Counted from the first letter of the stretch, positions 1 through 9,716 are shown. The stretch: DNA of 44,428 nucleotides from Clostridiales bacterium (GCA_012837865.1 DUQJ01000048.1:1-44428), one strand, 5' to 3'. Notes: a model not told the origin generated them from the sequence alone. Translations and numbers: made by a program.

Positions 1-75
1 TAATATTTCATAAAAAGTTACTATATATATATTCTATCATTTTACATTACTTATTTCAATCTTTTAGTTTTAGTT

Positions 76-927
76 TTAAATTATAATTACATTTTTATAA
101 CCTTTATCAATTGCCTGGTTTTTTAATTTTTCCATATATTCTTCTGAAGGGCTTGAATAATTACTAAGTCTGCCGCGCACACCAAATTTTCTAAATTTAA
201 TTAGTTTTAATTTTATCTTATATGCTTTTTCACCAATAGTCTTATCCAAATTATCTATTATATTTTCAGCATCGACTTCGTTTTCAAGACATACAATTCT
301 TATCTCTTCTATTTTATCTTTTTCAGCTAAGTATTTAAGGTTCTTAATAATATTAATATTACTTCCACCTGTTAATTCACGAAATAGTTCTTTATCCCAT
401 GATTTTACATCAATCATAACTCCATCACATATTGTAATTAATTCATCAAACAAAGTTAAATCTATTGTTCCATTAAAATCTATAAGGCAGGTTAATCTCT
501 CCTTCTTTGCTAATTCGAAAAGCTCTGTTAAGAATTTAGGATATAAAGTACATTCCCCACCAGATACAGTTATACCTCTTATAAAAGGTATATTCTTTTT
601 AACTTCATCAAACACTTCTTCTGCAGTCATGTTTTTTATTTTAGGAGATGCATTATAAGGACAAACTTTTATACACCTATCACATGATATGCATAAATCT
701 TCATTCCATAACACTTTATTTTCATCTGATATTGTTAATGCCGCAGTAGGACAACCTTCAACACATATACCACAATGATTACACATGTTTTGTGTTTCTG
801 GATTGTGACAGTAGGCGCATACTAGATTGCATTTTTGCAAAAATATTGCTGTTCTATTACCAGGCCCATCTACCATACTAAGTGGAATGATTTTATTTAT
901 CGGTGTTGTATTGTTTTTTTCTTTCAT
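76..927 (-). CDS. yjjW: YjjW-type glycyl radical enzyme activating protein (radical SAM, two extra 4Fe-4S clusters)
   Basis: Radical SAM C-x3-C-x2-C (KCNLVCAYCHNP) plus two ferredoxin-like motifs (CNHCGICVEGCP, CISCDRCIKVCP); GITVSGGE motif; beside a glycyl radical enzyme ORF. Confidence 0.9.
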   Translation of the reverse strand: MKEKNNTTPINKIIPLSMVDGPGNRTAIFLQKCNLVCAYCHNPETQNMCNHCGICVEGCPTAALTISDENKVLWNEDLCISCDRCIKVCPYNASPKIKNMTAEEVFDEVKKNIPFIRGITVSGGECTLYPKFLTELFELAKKERLTCLIDFNGTIDLTLFDELITICDGVMIDVKSWDKELFRELTGGSNINIIKNLKYLAEKDKIEEIRIVCLENEVDAENIIDNLDKTIGEKAYKIKLKLIKFRKFGVRGRLSNYSSPSEEYMEKLKNQAIDKGYKNVIII

Positions 928-961
928 TACTGACCTCTTGCTTTCTATATAATAGTTATGC

Positions 962-1684
962 TTAATCTTTTAAATGATTCACTTTTTCATCTATGTTTTT
1001 TGATATTTCATTATATTGTTTTTTATTAATTATTATCTTTTGACCTTCTATTGTTATTAAATTGTCTTGACTAAGTTTTTTAACTACACGGTTTATTGTT
1101 TTTAAAGAATAACCTGTTTCATCCGCTATAATTTGACGCGTCTTCCTAATAATACATACATTCTTTGAATTAGAACATTCAAATTGATGTATAAAATACA
1201 ATTTAATTCTATCTATTGCATTTAACATAAGATAGACCCTGTTTTCTCTTTCATTTTTTGTAATTCGCTTTAATATTGCTTGCATTCTTGTATATAGAAT
1301 GTCTGTATTATTTTTTAAATATTTAACATATGTTTCAGTTGGAATAGTTACAAATACACATTCTGTTTCTGTTATTAATGATGCACGAAATTCTTGTATT
1401 TCAGCAACAGCTTCCATCTCTCCAAAAATCTCTGGTGCATTAAAACTTTTAAAGATATATATATCGCCAGTTACATATTCCTCCAATGCTTTTACTCTTC
1501 CTGAAACAAGTATATTGATTTTATCTATTTGTTCTTTTACAGTTATAAATCTAATATCTTTTGCAATCTTTTTGATATTGCATAAGTTTATAAAAGAATC
1601 ATTTGCATGTTGAAAGAATATTTTAAAAAATTCAATGTCAGCACCTTCTATCTTGATTATTTCATCCATTATCTTGTTTTTCAT
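962..1684 (-). CDS. Crp/Fnr family transcriptional regulator
   Basis: cNMP-binding-like N-terminus and C-terminal HTH (RQIIADETGYSLKTINRVVKKL). Start moved from 1717 to 1684 because AGGAGG (minus, 1699-1694) lies 9 nt upstream of that ATG. Confidence 0.85.
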   Translation of the reverse strand: MKNKIMDEIIKIEGADIEFFKIFFQHANDSFINLCNIKKIAKDIRFITVKEQIDKINILVSGRVKALEEYVTGDIYIFKSFNAPEIFGEMEAVAEIQEFRASLITETECVFVTIPTETYVKYLKNNTDILYTRMQAILKRITKNERENRVYLMLNAIDRIKLYFIHQFECSNSKNVCIIRKTRQIIADETGYSLKTINRVVKKLSQDNLITIEGQKIIINKKQYNEISKNIDEKVNHLKD

Positions 1685-1749
1685 TTGTATGGTCCTCCTA
1701 TAATTAAAATTTAACATCTATATTATACACATATTTTTAATTTTAAATT

Positions 1750-1763
1750 AGGACATCTGTCCT
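1750..1763. promoter_or_regulatory. Candidate Crp/Fnr-type operator AGGACATCTGTCCT
   Basis: Perfect inverted repeat AGGACA-N2-TGTCCT (16 bp with flanking T/A) in the intergenic region between the divergent Crp/Fnr gene and GRE gene. Confidence 0.7.
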
Positions 1764-1869
1764 ATCACAAGATTCAATTATGATATAAAATTAAATTATA
1801 ACAGATATATTTTACTCCTTATTAGATAATAATAACAAGGTAGTAATAATACGTAAAGGAGAGATAATT

Positions 1870-3360
1870 ATGAATGAAGTTTTAAATATTATTAAAGCAA
1901 ATAATATTACTTATGAACAAAAGGTTTTTTCACTAGCAAAATTTGCAGAAGATAGTTTAGATGTTTTAAATTTACCTGAAAAATTTAAATATTATTTTGA
2001 AAAAGGTGCTCTTTGTGATATGGGTGAAGGACACGCTCCATATCGTCCAAGGTATGTTATGCCTTATTACGATAAGTTTGTAAAACAGGGAAGCAAGTTT
2101 TTGCAAATAGATCCTCCAAAGGATTTAGATGAACTGTTAAATGCATTACAAATTTTATATTATCACATTCCTTCAATCACTCATAAACCTGTCTATCTTG
2201 GTAATATCGATAAATTAATAGATCCTTTCCTTGAAGGTTTATCTGACGAAGAAGCATCTGCAAAATTATCTAGATTTTTAAATTATCTTGATAGAACAAT
2301 TGCTGATGGTTATTGTCATGCTAATCTTGGACCAGAGGCAACTCGTGCAGGACGTTTAATATTAGAACTTGAAATGAAACTTCAAAACGCAGTTCCAAAC
2401 TTTACTTTAAAATATGACCCTGATATTACACCTGATGATTTTGCTAATTTGGCTATACAATCTTCTTTAGTATGTGCCAATCCTGCAATATGCAACCATA
2501 AACTTAATAAAGACACTTATTCAGATTATGGAATTTCTTCTTGTTATAATATACTTCCTGTAGGTGGAGGTGGAGCAACTCTCTCTCGTGTAGTTCTCCC
2601 TAGATTAGCTAAGTTAGCAACTGACCCAGAGCATTTTCTTAACACCTTGCTTCCTGATAGTTTGCAAGCACTTGGCGAATACATGAACGAACGTATTAGA
2701 TTTTTATTTGATGAGTCTGGATATTTCGAATCATCATTTTTAGTTAAAGAAGGTTTAATAGAAAAAGATCGGTTTATTGGTATGTTTGGTCTTGCTGGAC
2801 TATGTGATTGTGTCAACAATTTATTAGCTGATAAAGGATATCGCTATGGCCATGATAAAGAAGCTGATGATCTTGCTGAAAATATTTTAAAAGTTGTTTC
2901 TAATTTTGTTAAAGATTTTCCAGCTCTTCATTCAGAGATTGCAAATAATCGTTTCTTACTTCATGCACAAGCAGGACTGTCCACTGATCACGGTGTAACA
3001 AGTGGTATACGTATTGTTGTTGGTGATGAACCTGATAGCATATATGACCATTTAAGGCATTCTTCCCGCTTCCATAAGTATTTCCCAACAGGTTGTTCTG
3101 ATATCTTTGCTTTTGATACTACTGCTAAAAACAATCCTGATGCACTCTTAGATATTGTTAAGGGAGCCTTTTCTATCGGTGACAGATATATGACTTTTTA
3201 TTCTGAGGATGGTGATATAGTTAGAATAACTGGTTACCTTGCTAAGCGAAGTGAAATAGAGAAGTTTGACCGTGGTGAAGTTGTACTTCATGATACTGTA
3301 GTAAATGCAAGTAATAATTATAAACTTAATAGATTAGACGAAAGAAAAGTCCGCAATTAA
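1870..3360 (+). CDS. yjjI: YjjI family glycyl radical enzyme
   Basis: C-terminal glycyl radical motif IVRITGYLAKRSE (Gly455 at 3232-3234); Cys-containing GISSCYNILPVGGGG segment; activase nearby; RBS aaggaga. Confidence 0.88.
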   Translation: MNEVLNIIKANNITYEQKVFSLAKFAEDSLDVLNLPEKFKYYFEKGALCDMGEGHAPYRPRYVMPYYDKFVKQGSKFLQIDPPKDLDELLNALQILYYHIPSITHKPVYLGNIDKLIDPFLEGLSDEEASAKLSRFLNYLDRTIADGYCHANLGPEATRAGRLILELEMKLQNAVPNFTLKYDPDITPDDFANLAIQSSLVCANPAICNHKLNKDTYSDYGISSCYNILPVGGGGATLSRVVLPRLAKLATDPEHFLNTLLPDSLQALGEYMNERIRFLFDESGYFESSFLVKEGLIEKDRFIGMFGLAGLCDCVNNLLADKGYRYGHDKEADDLAENILKVVSNFVKDFPALHSEIANNRFLLHAQAGLSTDHGVTSGIRIVVGDEPDSIYDHLRHSSRFHKYFPTGCSDIFAFDTTAKNNPDALLDIVKGAFSIGDRYMTFYSEDGDIVRITGYLAKRSEIEKFDRGEVVLHDTVVNASNNYKLNRLDERKVRN

Positions 3361-3376
3361 TTTGTTTAATATATAT

Positions 3377-3420
3377 AAAGATAGCGCCTCTAAGAATTAA
3401 CTTAGAAACGCTATCTTTTT
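3377..3420 (+). terminator. Rho-independent terminator between convergent GRE and GntR genes
   Basis: AAAGATAGCG...CGCTATCTTT stem with inner TCTAAG/CTTAGA stem, followed by T-run. Confidence 0.85.
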
Positions 3421-3422
3421 AA

Positions 3423-4082
3423 TTAATACATTTTCAAGATATTATCAATATGCATTCTAGAATAAATCGAAGCTAGTTCTGCATTGTTTGATTTAATACT
3501 TTTTAGAATAAGTTCATGTTGGTCTACTGCTTCTTCTGTTCCATAATCAGAATAAATTCTAGATTGTAAGTCAAGTAATACATCTACAAATACATTAGAA
3601 ATCTGAATTATAATTTCATTTTTTGTTCCTTTTGCAATAATATCATGAAATTCATTATCATAAAATCGAAAGTCTTTACTACTTCCTAATGCCTTTCTCA
3701 TGTTTTCAACATTCTCTTCTAATTTCTTCAAATCATCTTGATCAGAATTTTTTACAAATAATTCTGCATTGTATGAATCAAACATCCTTCTAAATTCTAA
3801 TATCATTGTAATGTTTTCATCGGTAATAGTGTTAAATGGCATTTCCATAAAGAAAAGTTTTTGATACTGCGTAACATAAGTTCCAGAGCCTTGTTTTTTT
3901 ATTAATACAGAGAGAGCTGCTAATTTTTCTATAGCTTGTCTTACAGCAATCCTACTAACATCAAGCTCTTCACATAATTGCTTTTCTGTTGAAATTTTAG
4001 CTCCAGGAACCCACTCTTTGTTTTTAATTTTAGTAATTATATGATTATAAACTAAATCTGATGCTTGAATATTGTAAGCGAT
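3423..4082 (-). CDS. GntR family regulator with FCD-like C-terminal domain, probable non-canonical start (ATC at 4082-4080)
   Basis: The listed ORF 3423-3848 covers only the C-terminal part. In-frame upstream translation gives IAYNIQASDLVYNHIITKIKNKEWVPGAKISTEKQLCEELDVSRIAVRQAIEKLAALSVLIKKQGSGTYVTQYQKLFF, a complete GntR wHTH, with no stop until 4109. Confidence 0.8.
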   Translation of the reverse strand: MAYNIQASDLVYNHIITKIKNKEWVPGAKISTEKQLCEELDVSRIAVRQAIEKLAALSVLIKKQGSGTYVTQYQKLFFMEMPFNTITDENITMILEFRRMFDSYNAELFVKNSDQDDLKKLEENVENMRKALGSSKDFRFYDNEFHDIIAKGTKNEIIIQISNVFVDVLLDLQSRIYSDYGTEEAVDQHELILKSIKSNNAELASIYSRMHIDNILKMY

Positions 4083-4106
4083 TTTTATCCCCCCATATCT
4101 TATATA

Positions 4107-5027
4107 TTACGATTTTTTGTTTATTTTATTTCTCTTCATTGATCCCGAGTAAGCAGCAAGTCCTATTAATGTTGCAACATATGGTATTACTTGTACAAAT
4201 TCTGCTGGTATATTAAGCGTCTGTAGAACATTGGATAAAGCATTAGCAAGTCCAAAGAACAAGGCTGCAATCATAGTTGAAAGTGGTTCTCCACCTAAAT
4301 TTTGAGCAGCAATACCCATAAATCCTCGTCCTGCTATCATATCTCTTGCAAACCATGACAAGTATCCCATTGACATATAAACTCCGCCAAGCGAAGCTAT
4401 TGCACCACTTATTAATAATGTTATAAATTTCACTCTAATTACTTTAACTCCTACTGATGAAGCCGCATCTTCATTTTCACCAACAGTTCTTATTCTAAGT
4501 CCGAAAGGTGTCTTATATAATACTACAAATACTAGAAAAACACAAATAAAACTAACATAAGTAAGAACATTGTGTCCAGATAATGCTGTCCCTAAAATAG
4601 GTATATTTTTTATAATCGGTATATTCACAATTGGAAATGTCAAGCTATTTAAAGAAGTAGATAATCCTTTATCATTTGTAAGAACATATAGCATAAATAC
4701 AGTTCCACCTGATGCAAAAGTATTTAATGCAATTCCTGTTAACGTTCTATCAGCTCTAAGAATCAAACTAAAATACCCGAGTAAAAATGATATTAATAAT
4801 CCACCTGCTAAACCTGATAACAATCCTACTAACAAGCTTTGTGAGTATGCACTTCCTACAACTCCACAAAAAGCTGCTGTTACCATTATTCCTTCATATG
4901 CTATATGAAGAACTCCTCCTTTATTAGCTATAAGTGCTGCAAGTCCTGCAAATAATAAAGGTGTAGTAACTCTAATTATAGAATAAACAAACTCTGCTGA
5001 GAAAATTGCTTTTAATAAATTATCCAT
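4107..5027 (-). CDS. Nucleoside/BMP-type ABC transporter permease
   Basis: Polytopic membrane protein of the BPD_transp_2 type, in operon with a second permease, a double-domain ATPase and a BMP lipoprotein. Confidence 0.88.
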   Translation of the reverse strand: MDNLLKAIFSAEFVYSIIRVTTPLLFAGLAALIANKGGVLHIAYEGIMVTAAFCGVVGSAYSQSLLVGLLSGLAGGLLISFLLGYFSLILRADRTLTGIALNTFASGGTVFMLYVLTNDKGLSTSLNSLTFPIVNIPIIKNIPILGTALSGHNVLTYVSFICVFLVFVVLYKTPFGLRIRTVGENEDAASSVGVKVIRVKFITLLISGAIASLGGVYMSMGYLSWFARDMIAGRGFMGIAAQNLGGEPLSTMIAALFFGLANALSNVLQTLNIPAEFVQVIPYVATLIGLAAYSGSMKRNKINKKS

Positions 5028-6126
5028 TAACTATCTCCTCCTTTTCATTAATTTCATTTCTAGAAAGAGATACAATCTTCTTATGCTTTAATTTGTATAA
5101 GAAACGCTCTGCTACAACAAACATAATAATAATTGCTTGAATAATTGAAACCAGTTCAATAGGTATATCGCTAACCCTAGACATTACATCCGCACCTACA
5201 CGTATATAGGCTAGGAAAAGCGCTGTAAGTGGAACAAGTTTTGGATTATTTTTAGCTATTATACCTACTAATATACCATCAAAGCCATGGCCTGTTAATT
5301 TCTGATATTGAAAGCGGTTATACATTCCAAGAACTTCAACAGCACCACCCATACCTGCTATAAATCCTCCTAAAAGTTGAGCACTCATTAATACACTATT
5401 TACATTTATACCAGAATATTTAGCAAAATCAACATTTTTACCAACCATTCTAATTTCATATCCCTTTTTGTATTTATACAAATATAAGTAACCCAGTATT
5501 ACAATTATAATTCCCAGAAAAATACCGAAATGAACATTAGTTCCTTTTATAATTTTTGGTAAAACAGCTGTTTTATTAAATTTAAAAGAAGCTAAGAATC
5601 CTGCTGCTGGATCACGAATAACATGGTTAATTACAGCAAGTCCTAAATACAAGCAAACATAGTTAACCATTAGTGAACTAACAACTGGTCTTGCATCAAA
5701 CTTTATATATAAAATTGCTGGAATCCCACAAGCCAAGGCACCAATTATTCCCGCAACAATTAAAGCTACAACAAGATGTATTCCTGGTGGAAGGTTTAAT
5801 TGAGTTGCCATAAAAGACGCTCCAACACCACCAATAAAAAACGCACCCTCAACTGCCAAGTTTGTCTGGTTTGCAGAAAATATTAAACTTACTGCTGTAC
5901 CAGTAAATAGCAATGGTATTAAGGCTTCAACAATATTACCCAATCGTCTAGTTGTAGTTAAAGGACCTATTACAAATGATGCTAATGCATTAATTGGATT
6001 ATCACTGATAAGCAATATAATTATAAAAGCTATTGATAGTGCAATAGCAATAGCAACTAATGTACGAAGAATTTCAAATTGTTTTTCAACATTGTTTTTA
6101 TTGGTCATTCTACTTAACATCTGCAA
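5020..6126 (-). CDS. Nucleoside/BMP-type ABC transporter permease
   Basis: Polytopic membrane protein; overlaps neighbours at both ends. Confidence 0.88.
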   Translation of the reverse strand: MQMLSRMTNKNNVEKQFEILRTLVAIAIALSIAFIIILLISDNPINALASFVIGPLTTTRRLGNIVEALIPLLFTGTAVSLIFSANQTNLAVEGAFFIGGVGASFMATQLNLPPGIHLVVALIVAGIIGALACGIPAILYIKFDARPVVSSLMVNYVCLYLGLAVINHVIRDPAAGFLASFKFNKTAVLPKIIKGTNVHFGIFLGIIIVILGYLYLYKYKKGYEIRMVGKNVDFAKYSGINVNSVLMSAQLLGGFIAGMGGAVEVLGMYNRFQYQKLTGHGFDGILVGIIAKNNPKLVPLTALFLAYIRVGADVMSRVSDIPIELVSIIQAIIIMFVVAERFLYKLKHKKIVSLSRNEINEKEEIVNG

Positions 6127-7666
6127 CCCTCCTTATTTCTTCATCAGTCATACGTTTTAAACCTAACATATATTCACCAAGTTCATCTTCATTTACCAAT
6201 TTAGCATCTTCAAAATATGCAGCAATTTCTCCATTATTCATTACAATTAAGCTATCACTCACTTCTAAAACTTCATTCAAATCTGCTGATATTAATAAAA
6301 TAGCATCACCTTGGTCTCTTAATTCTATAAGCTTATTTCTGATAAATGAACTTGCACCTACATCTATTCCTCTTGTAGGTTGATTTGCTATAACAAGAGT
6401 AGACCCTGATGTAAATTCTCTTGCTGCAACAACTTTTTGCATATTACCACCAGATAACATATTAATTGGTTGCTTATGCCCATCACATTTTACATTAAAC
6501 ATTTCTATTAGTTCTTTGGATTCTTTTTTTATTTTTTCAAAATTTAATAAGAATCCTTTTTGATATTTCTTTTTATAATAACGGTCGGATATCATGTTTT
6601 CTGCAATAGTTCCATCACCTACTATTCCATAAGTCATTCTATCTTCTGATATATGGGATACTCCCAATTCTCTTATATCTCTAATTGAAAGTTTTTTAAT
6701 ATTTGTATCGTTTATAGAGATTTCTCCATCGTAGCTTTCATCCATTCCTGTTATTATTTCTGAAAGTTCCTTTTGACCATTGCCTTCTACACCTGCTATG
6801 CCCAAAATTTCACCGCTTCTAACTATAAAACTTACATCATTTAATATCTTTTTTTCTGGTGTAGAATACTTTATTATGTTTTGTATGTTTAAAACAGGTT
6901 GTTTAGGCTTAGCTTTTTCTTTTATTACTTCAAGAATAATATCCCTGCCTACCATCATTCTTGATATGTCTTGTTCTGTTATCTTACCGACTTTTTCAAC
7001 TCCAACTATCTTTCCATCACGCATTATGGTTATTCGATCACATAGCTCTATAATTTCGTTTAATTTATGTGAAATAAATATAATGGTATATCCTTTTTCT
7101 TTAAGACCTTTTAATTCTTTAAACAATTCTGTTGTTTCTTGAGGGGTTAGAACTGCAGTTGGTTCATCAAGTATTAATATTTTTGCTCCTCTTACTAGGG
7201 CCTTTAAAATTTCTACTTTTTGCTTCATACCTACTGTAAGATCTTTGATTTTGGAACGAGGATCTACTTTAAAATTATATAATTCAGAAGCTTCTTTTGT
7301 GATTTTAATTGTTTTTTCCATGCTGAAAAATCCATTAGTTTTTGGTTCCATACCTACTACAACATTTTCAGCAACCGTAAGAGAAGGTACTAGCATAAAA
7401 TGTTGATGCACCATACCTATTCCATGCCCAATTGCTACATTAGGATTATCTATTTGAATTTCTTCTCCATTAAGAAGAATTTTTCCTTCATCAGCTTTTT
7501 CAACTCCAAAAAGAATTTTCATTAATGTACTTTTTCCTGCACCATTTTCTCCAATGAGTGCATGTATTTCACCTTCATTTACTGATAAGTTTACATTCTT
7601 ATTTGCTACAAATCCATTAGGATATACCTTTGTAATATCCTCCATAGATAGAATGTTTCTTGCCAT
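6110..7666 (-). CDS. Nucleoside-type ABC transporter ATP-binding protein (two ABC domains)
   Basis: Walker [10 protein letters not shown], Walker [13 protein letters not shown], second domain with LSGGNMQKVVAAREF. Confidence 0.92.
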   Translation of the reverse strand: MARNILSMEDITKVYPNGFVANKNVNLSVNEGEIHALIGENGAGKSTLMKILFGVEKADEGKILLNGEEIQIDNPNVAIGHGIGMVHQHFMLVPSLTVAENVVVGMEPKTNGFFSMEKTIKITKEASELYNFKVDPRSKIKDLTVGMKQKVEILKALVRGAKILILDEPTAVLTPQETTELFKELKGLKEKGYTIIFISHKLNEIIELCDRITIMRDGKIVGVEKVGKITEQDISRMMVGRDIILEVIKEKAKPKQPVLNIQNIIKYSTPEKKILNDVSFIVRSGEILGIAGVEGNGQKELSEIITGMDESYDGEISINDTNIKKLSIRDIRELGVSHISEDRMTYGIVGDGTIAENMISDRYYKKKYQKGFLLNFEKIKKESKELIEMFNVKCDGHKQPINMLSGGNMQKVVAAREFTSGSTLVIANQPTRGIDVGASSFIRNKLIELRDQGDAILLISADLNEVLEVSDSLIVMNNGEIAAYFEDAKLVNEDELGEYMLGLKRMTDEEIRRVADVK

Positions 7667-7702
7667 AACTTACCTCCATCCTTTAACTTTATTATGAAAT
7701 AA

Positions 7703-7734
7703 CCTTATGACTAGAAATAATTCTAGTCATAAGG
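7703..7734 (-). other. Strong intercistronic stem-loop between BMP lipoprotein and ABC ATPase genes
   Basis: Perfect 14-bp arms CCTTATGACTAGAA / TTCTAGTCATAAGG with a 4-nt loop. Confidence 0.85.
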
Positions 7735-7744
7735 ATTGTGTTAA

Positions 7745-8935
7745 CTATGGTCTAGCACTATCTTTAATTCTTTGAACATCTTCGTTGTTCATACCAATTG
7801 CAGATTCAACTTTCTTCTCACCACTTACTATAGAAGCTTTAACCTCTTCTAAATGTGCAAGTTGTTCTGCTGTAAATAATGCTTCTGTGTATTTGTTTAC
7901 TGCCATGCCTACTGTATCTTGAGCTATACCAACTTTTTCATATGTTCCGAATGGAAGTGTTCCTTCAACAGCTCTTTTTATTGCATTATATACTGTATTA
8001 TCTACTTTCTTTACCATTGAAGTTGATATTGATGCCGCTAGTATTGGATCACTTTCTTCTAATACCATAGCTTGATCACTGTCAACTCCTACTGAATATA
8101 CTTTTTTCTCTTTAGCCGCATCTAATACTCCAAGACCTGCACCACCTGCAACACCAAATACTACGTCAGCACCTTGATTAATTTGGCCCAATGCCATTTC
8201 TTTACCTTTTGCTGAATCAGTAAAGTCGCCAATATATGATATAAGTACTTTCATATCTTCATCTATTGATTTTGCACCTTGAATATATCCTACTAAAAAG
8301 TCATTAATAGATGTGTTTTCACCACCACCAACAAAACCGATTATTTTTTCAGCATTAGTGCCTTCTTGTCCTGATGTTGTTAAAAGTGCTGCTGCCGCAC
8401 CTACTAAAAATGAACCTTCATTTTGTAAATGTTCTACTGAGTATAAGTTAGGTATATCATATTCTTCATAATCTGCTTTTGCATCATATAAAACAAACAT
8501 TTTATCATGATAGTCTTGTGCAACAGTTTGAAGACTTTCTGCTACATTATAAGTTCCAGATATAATAATATCCCAGTCTGGATTTTCTGCAAATTCTATA
8601 AAAGTTGGAACTTGTTTAGTTGCATCTCCATTTAGTTCAACAACTTTAGTTCTTAAACCAAGTTCTTCTGCTGCCCTTAACATACCTTCATTTGACAAAT
8701 CACAAAATGATTTATCTCCAAGATTTGTGTTAACTATTAACACTACACCTAGATCTTTTTTTTCATCATCAACTACAACTTCATCATCATTTCCTTTGTC
8801 ATTGTTATTATTATCAACTTCATTGTTAACATTATTATCTAGATTATCATCTTTGTCCTTGTTTTTTGGTGTACATCCTACCAAACTTCCCATCACCATA
8901 ATTACAGTTAATAAAATTGCTAAATATTTTTTCAT
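7745..8935 (-). CDS. BMP family (nucleoside-type) substrate-binding lipoprotein
   Basis: Lipobox GSLVGC; Asn/Asp-rich linker; BMP-like body. Confidence 0.9.
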   Translation of the reverse strand: MKKYLAILLTVIMVMGSLVGCTPKNKDKDDNLDNNVNNEVDNNNNDKGNDDEVVVDDEKKDLGVVLIVNTNLGDKSFCDLSNEGMLRAAEELGLRTKVVELNGDATKQVPTFIEFAENPDWDIIISGTYNVAESLQTVAQDYHDKMFVLYDAKADYEEYDIPNLYSVEHLQNEGSFLVGAAAALLTTSGQEGTNAEKIIGFVGGGENTSINDFLVGYIQGAKSIDEDMKVLISYIGDFTDSAKGKEMALGQINQGADVVFGVAGGAGLGVLDAAKEKKVYSVGVDSDQAMVLEESDPILAASISTSMVKKVDNTVYNAIKRAVEGTLPFGTYEKVGIAQDTVGMAVNKYTEALFTAEQLAHLEEVKASIVSGEKKVESAIGMNNEDVQRIKDSARP

Positions 8936-8970
8936 TTTCTTCCTCCTTATAATTTAAAATCTTAATGTTT

Positions 8971-9618
8971 TTATTGTTTTTTTAATATTGGTGTAAAAAA
9001 TTGAATTGATTTTTGAAGAATAGGTCCTGTTAATATAACTGCAATTACTGTACCTATTCCTAATTTAGCTTGAAGTATCACACCTACTCCAACTAATAAA
9101 ACATCTTGTAAAATCTTTGCTTTGGCATACGATACGCCTTTTTCTTCACATAAGATTTTAACTATTGCTTCTAATGGACCATAACCTCTCTCTACTGCTA
9201 CATACAATCCAAGGCCAATACCCATCATTATTGTTCCAAATACTACAATTAATATTTTAAAAGACATTGGGAAGTTTTGTATCCCAAAGTTTTTTAAAAT
9301 TCTTTCTGATAAAGATACATAGGGGCCTATACTAAATACACATAATACAGTTCCTATATTAATATAACTTTTTTTGATAAAGAATAATAAAATTAATAAA
9401 GTTGTATTTGCAAGTGTATTTGCTGCGCCATAGGAGATACTTAAGATATTGTGTAATCCATCCCCAAAGGTTGCCATAGGAGACGAACCAAGATTGCTAG
9501 CATAAAATAAGGCTATACCAAATGATGATACAAATAATCCTAAAGATATTACAACTATATCAAGTATCAATTTATTGATTTTGCTTTTTCTATGTGCACT
9601 ATCTACACTTTCCAACAT
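8971..9618 (-). CDS. YczE/YyaS/YitT family membrane protein
   Basis: Polytopic protein with GSSPMATFGDGLHNI and YGPLEAIVKIL; 35-nt gap to the BMP gene. Confidence 0.75.
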   Translation of the reverse strand: MLESVDSAHRKSKINKLILDIVVISLGLFVSSFGIALFYASNLGSSPMATFGDGLHNILSISYGAANTLANTTLLILLFFIKKSYINIGTVLCVFSIGPYVSLSERILKNFGIQNFPMSFKILIVVFGTIMMGIGLGLYVAVERGYGPLEAIVKILCEEKGVSYAKAKILQDVLLVGVGVILQAKLGIGTVIAVILTGPILQKSIQFFTPILKKQ

Positions 9619-9649
9619 TTAATCACCCCTTTTTTCATCTATATTTCAT

Positions 9650-9678
9650 ATTATATTTTATAGAGTGTTAAATGTCAA
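9650..9678 (-). promoter_or_regulatory. Consensus sigma-A promoter for the YczE-BMP-ABC-GntR operon
   Basis: TTGACA (9678-9673), 17-nt spacer, TATAAT (9655-9650) on the minus strand. Confidence 0.85.
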
Positions 9679-9697
9679 CAGTTTATTCCTAGTATTC

Positions 9698-9716
9698 TTT
9701 GGTATATTGTGCCAAA
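9698..9716. promoter_or_regulatory. Candidate operator TTTGGTATATTGTGCCAAA
   Basis: Inverted repeat TTTGGYA-N5-TGCCAAA with one mismatch, in the divergent udp/ABC operon intergenic region. Confidence 0.45.

Noticed and set aside
1299-1613. Antisense ORF opposite the Crp/Fnr gene, and similar listed antisense ORFs (e.g. 2544-2819, 4570-4908, 6780-7142, 10034-10315, 15478-15849, 17933-18403)
   Set aside because: They lie opposite strong conserved CDSs, show low-complexity or non-protein-like composition, and have no convincing RBS or domain; treated as shadow ORFs.
8760-8850. Asn/Asp-rich low-complexity stretch in the BMP lipoprotein
   Set aside because: A flexible linker after the lipid-anchored Cys is common in Gram-positive binding lipoproteins.
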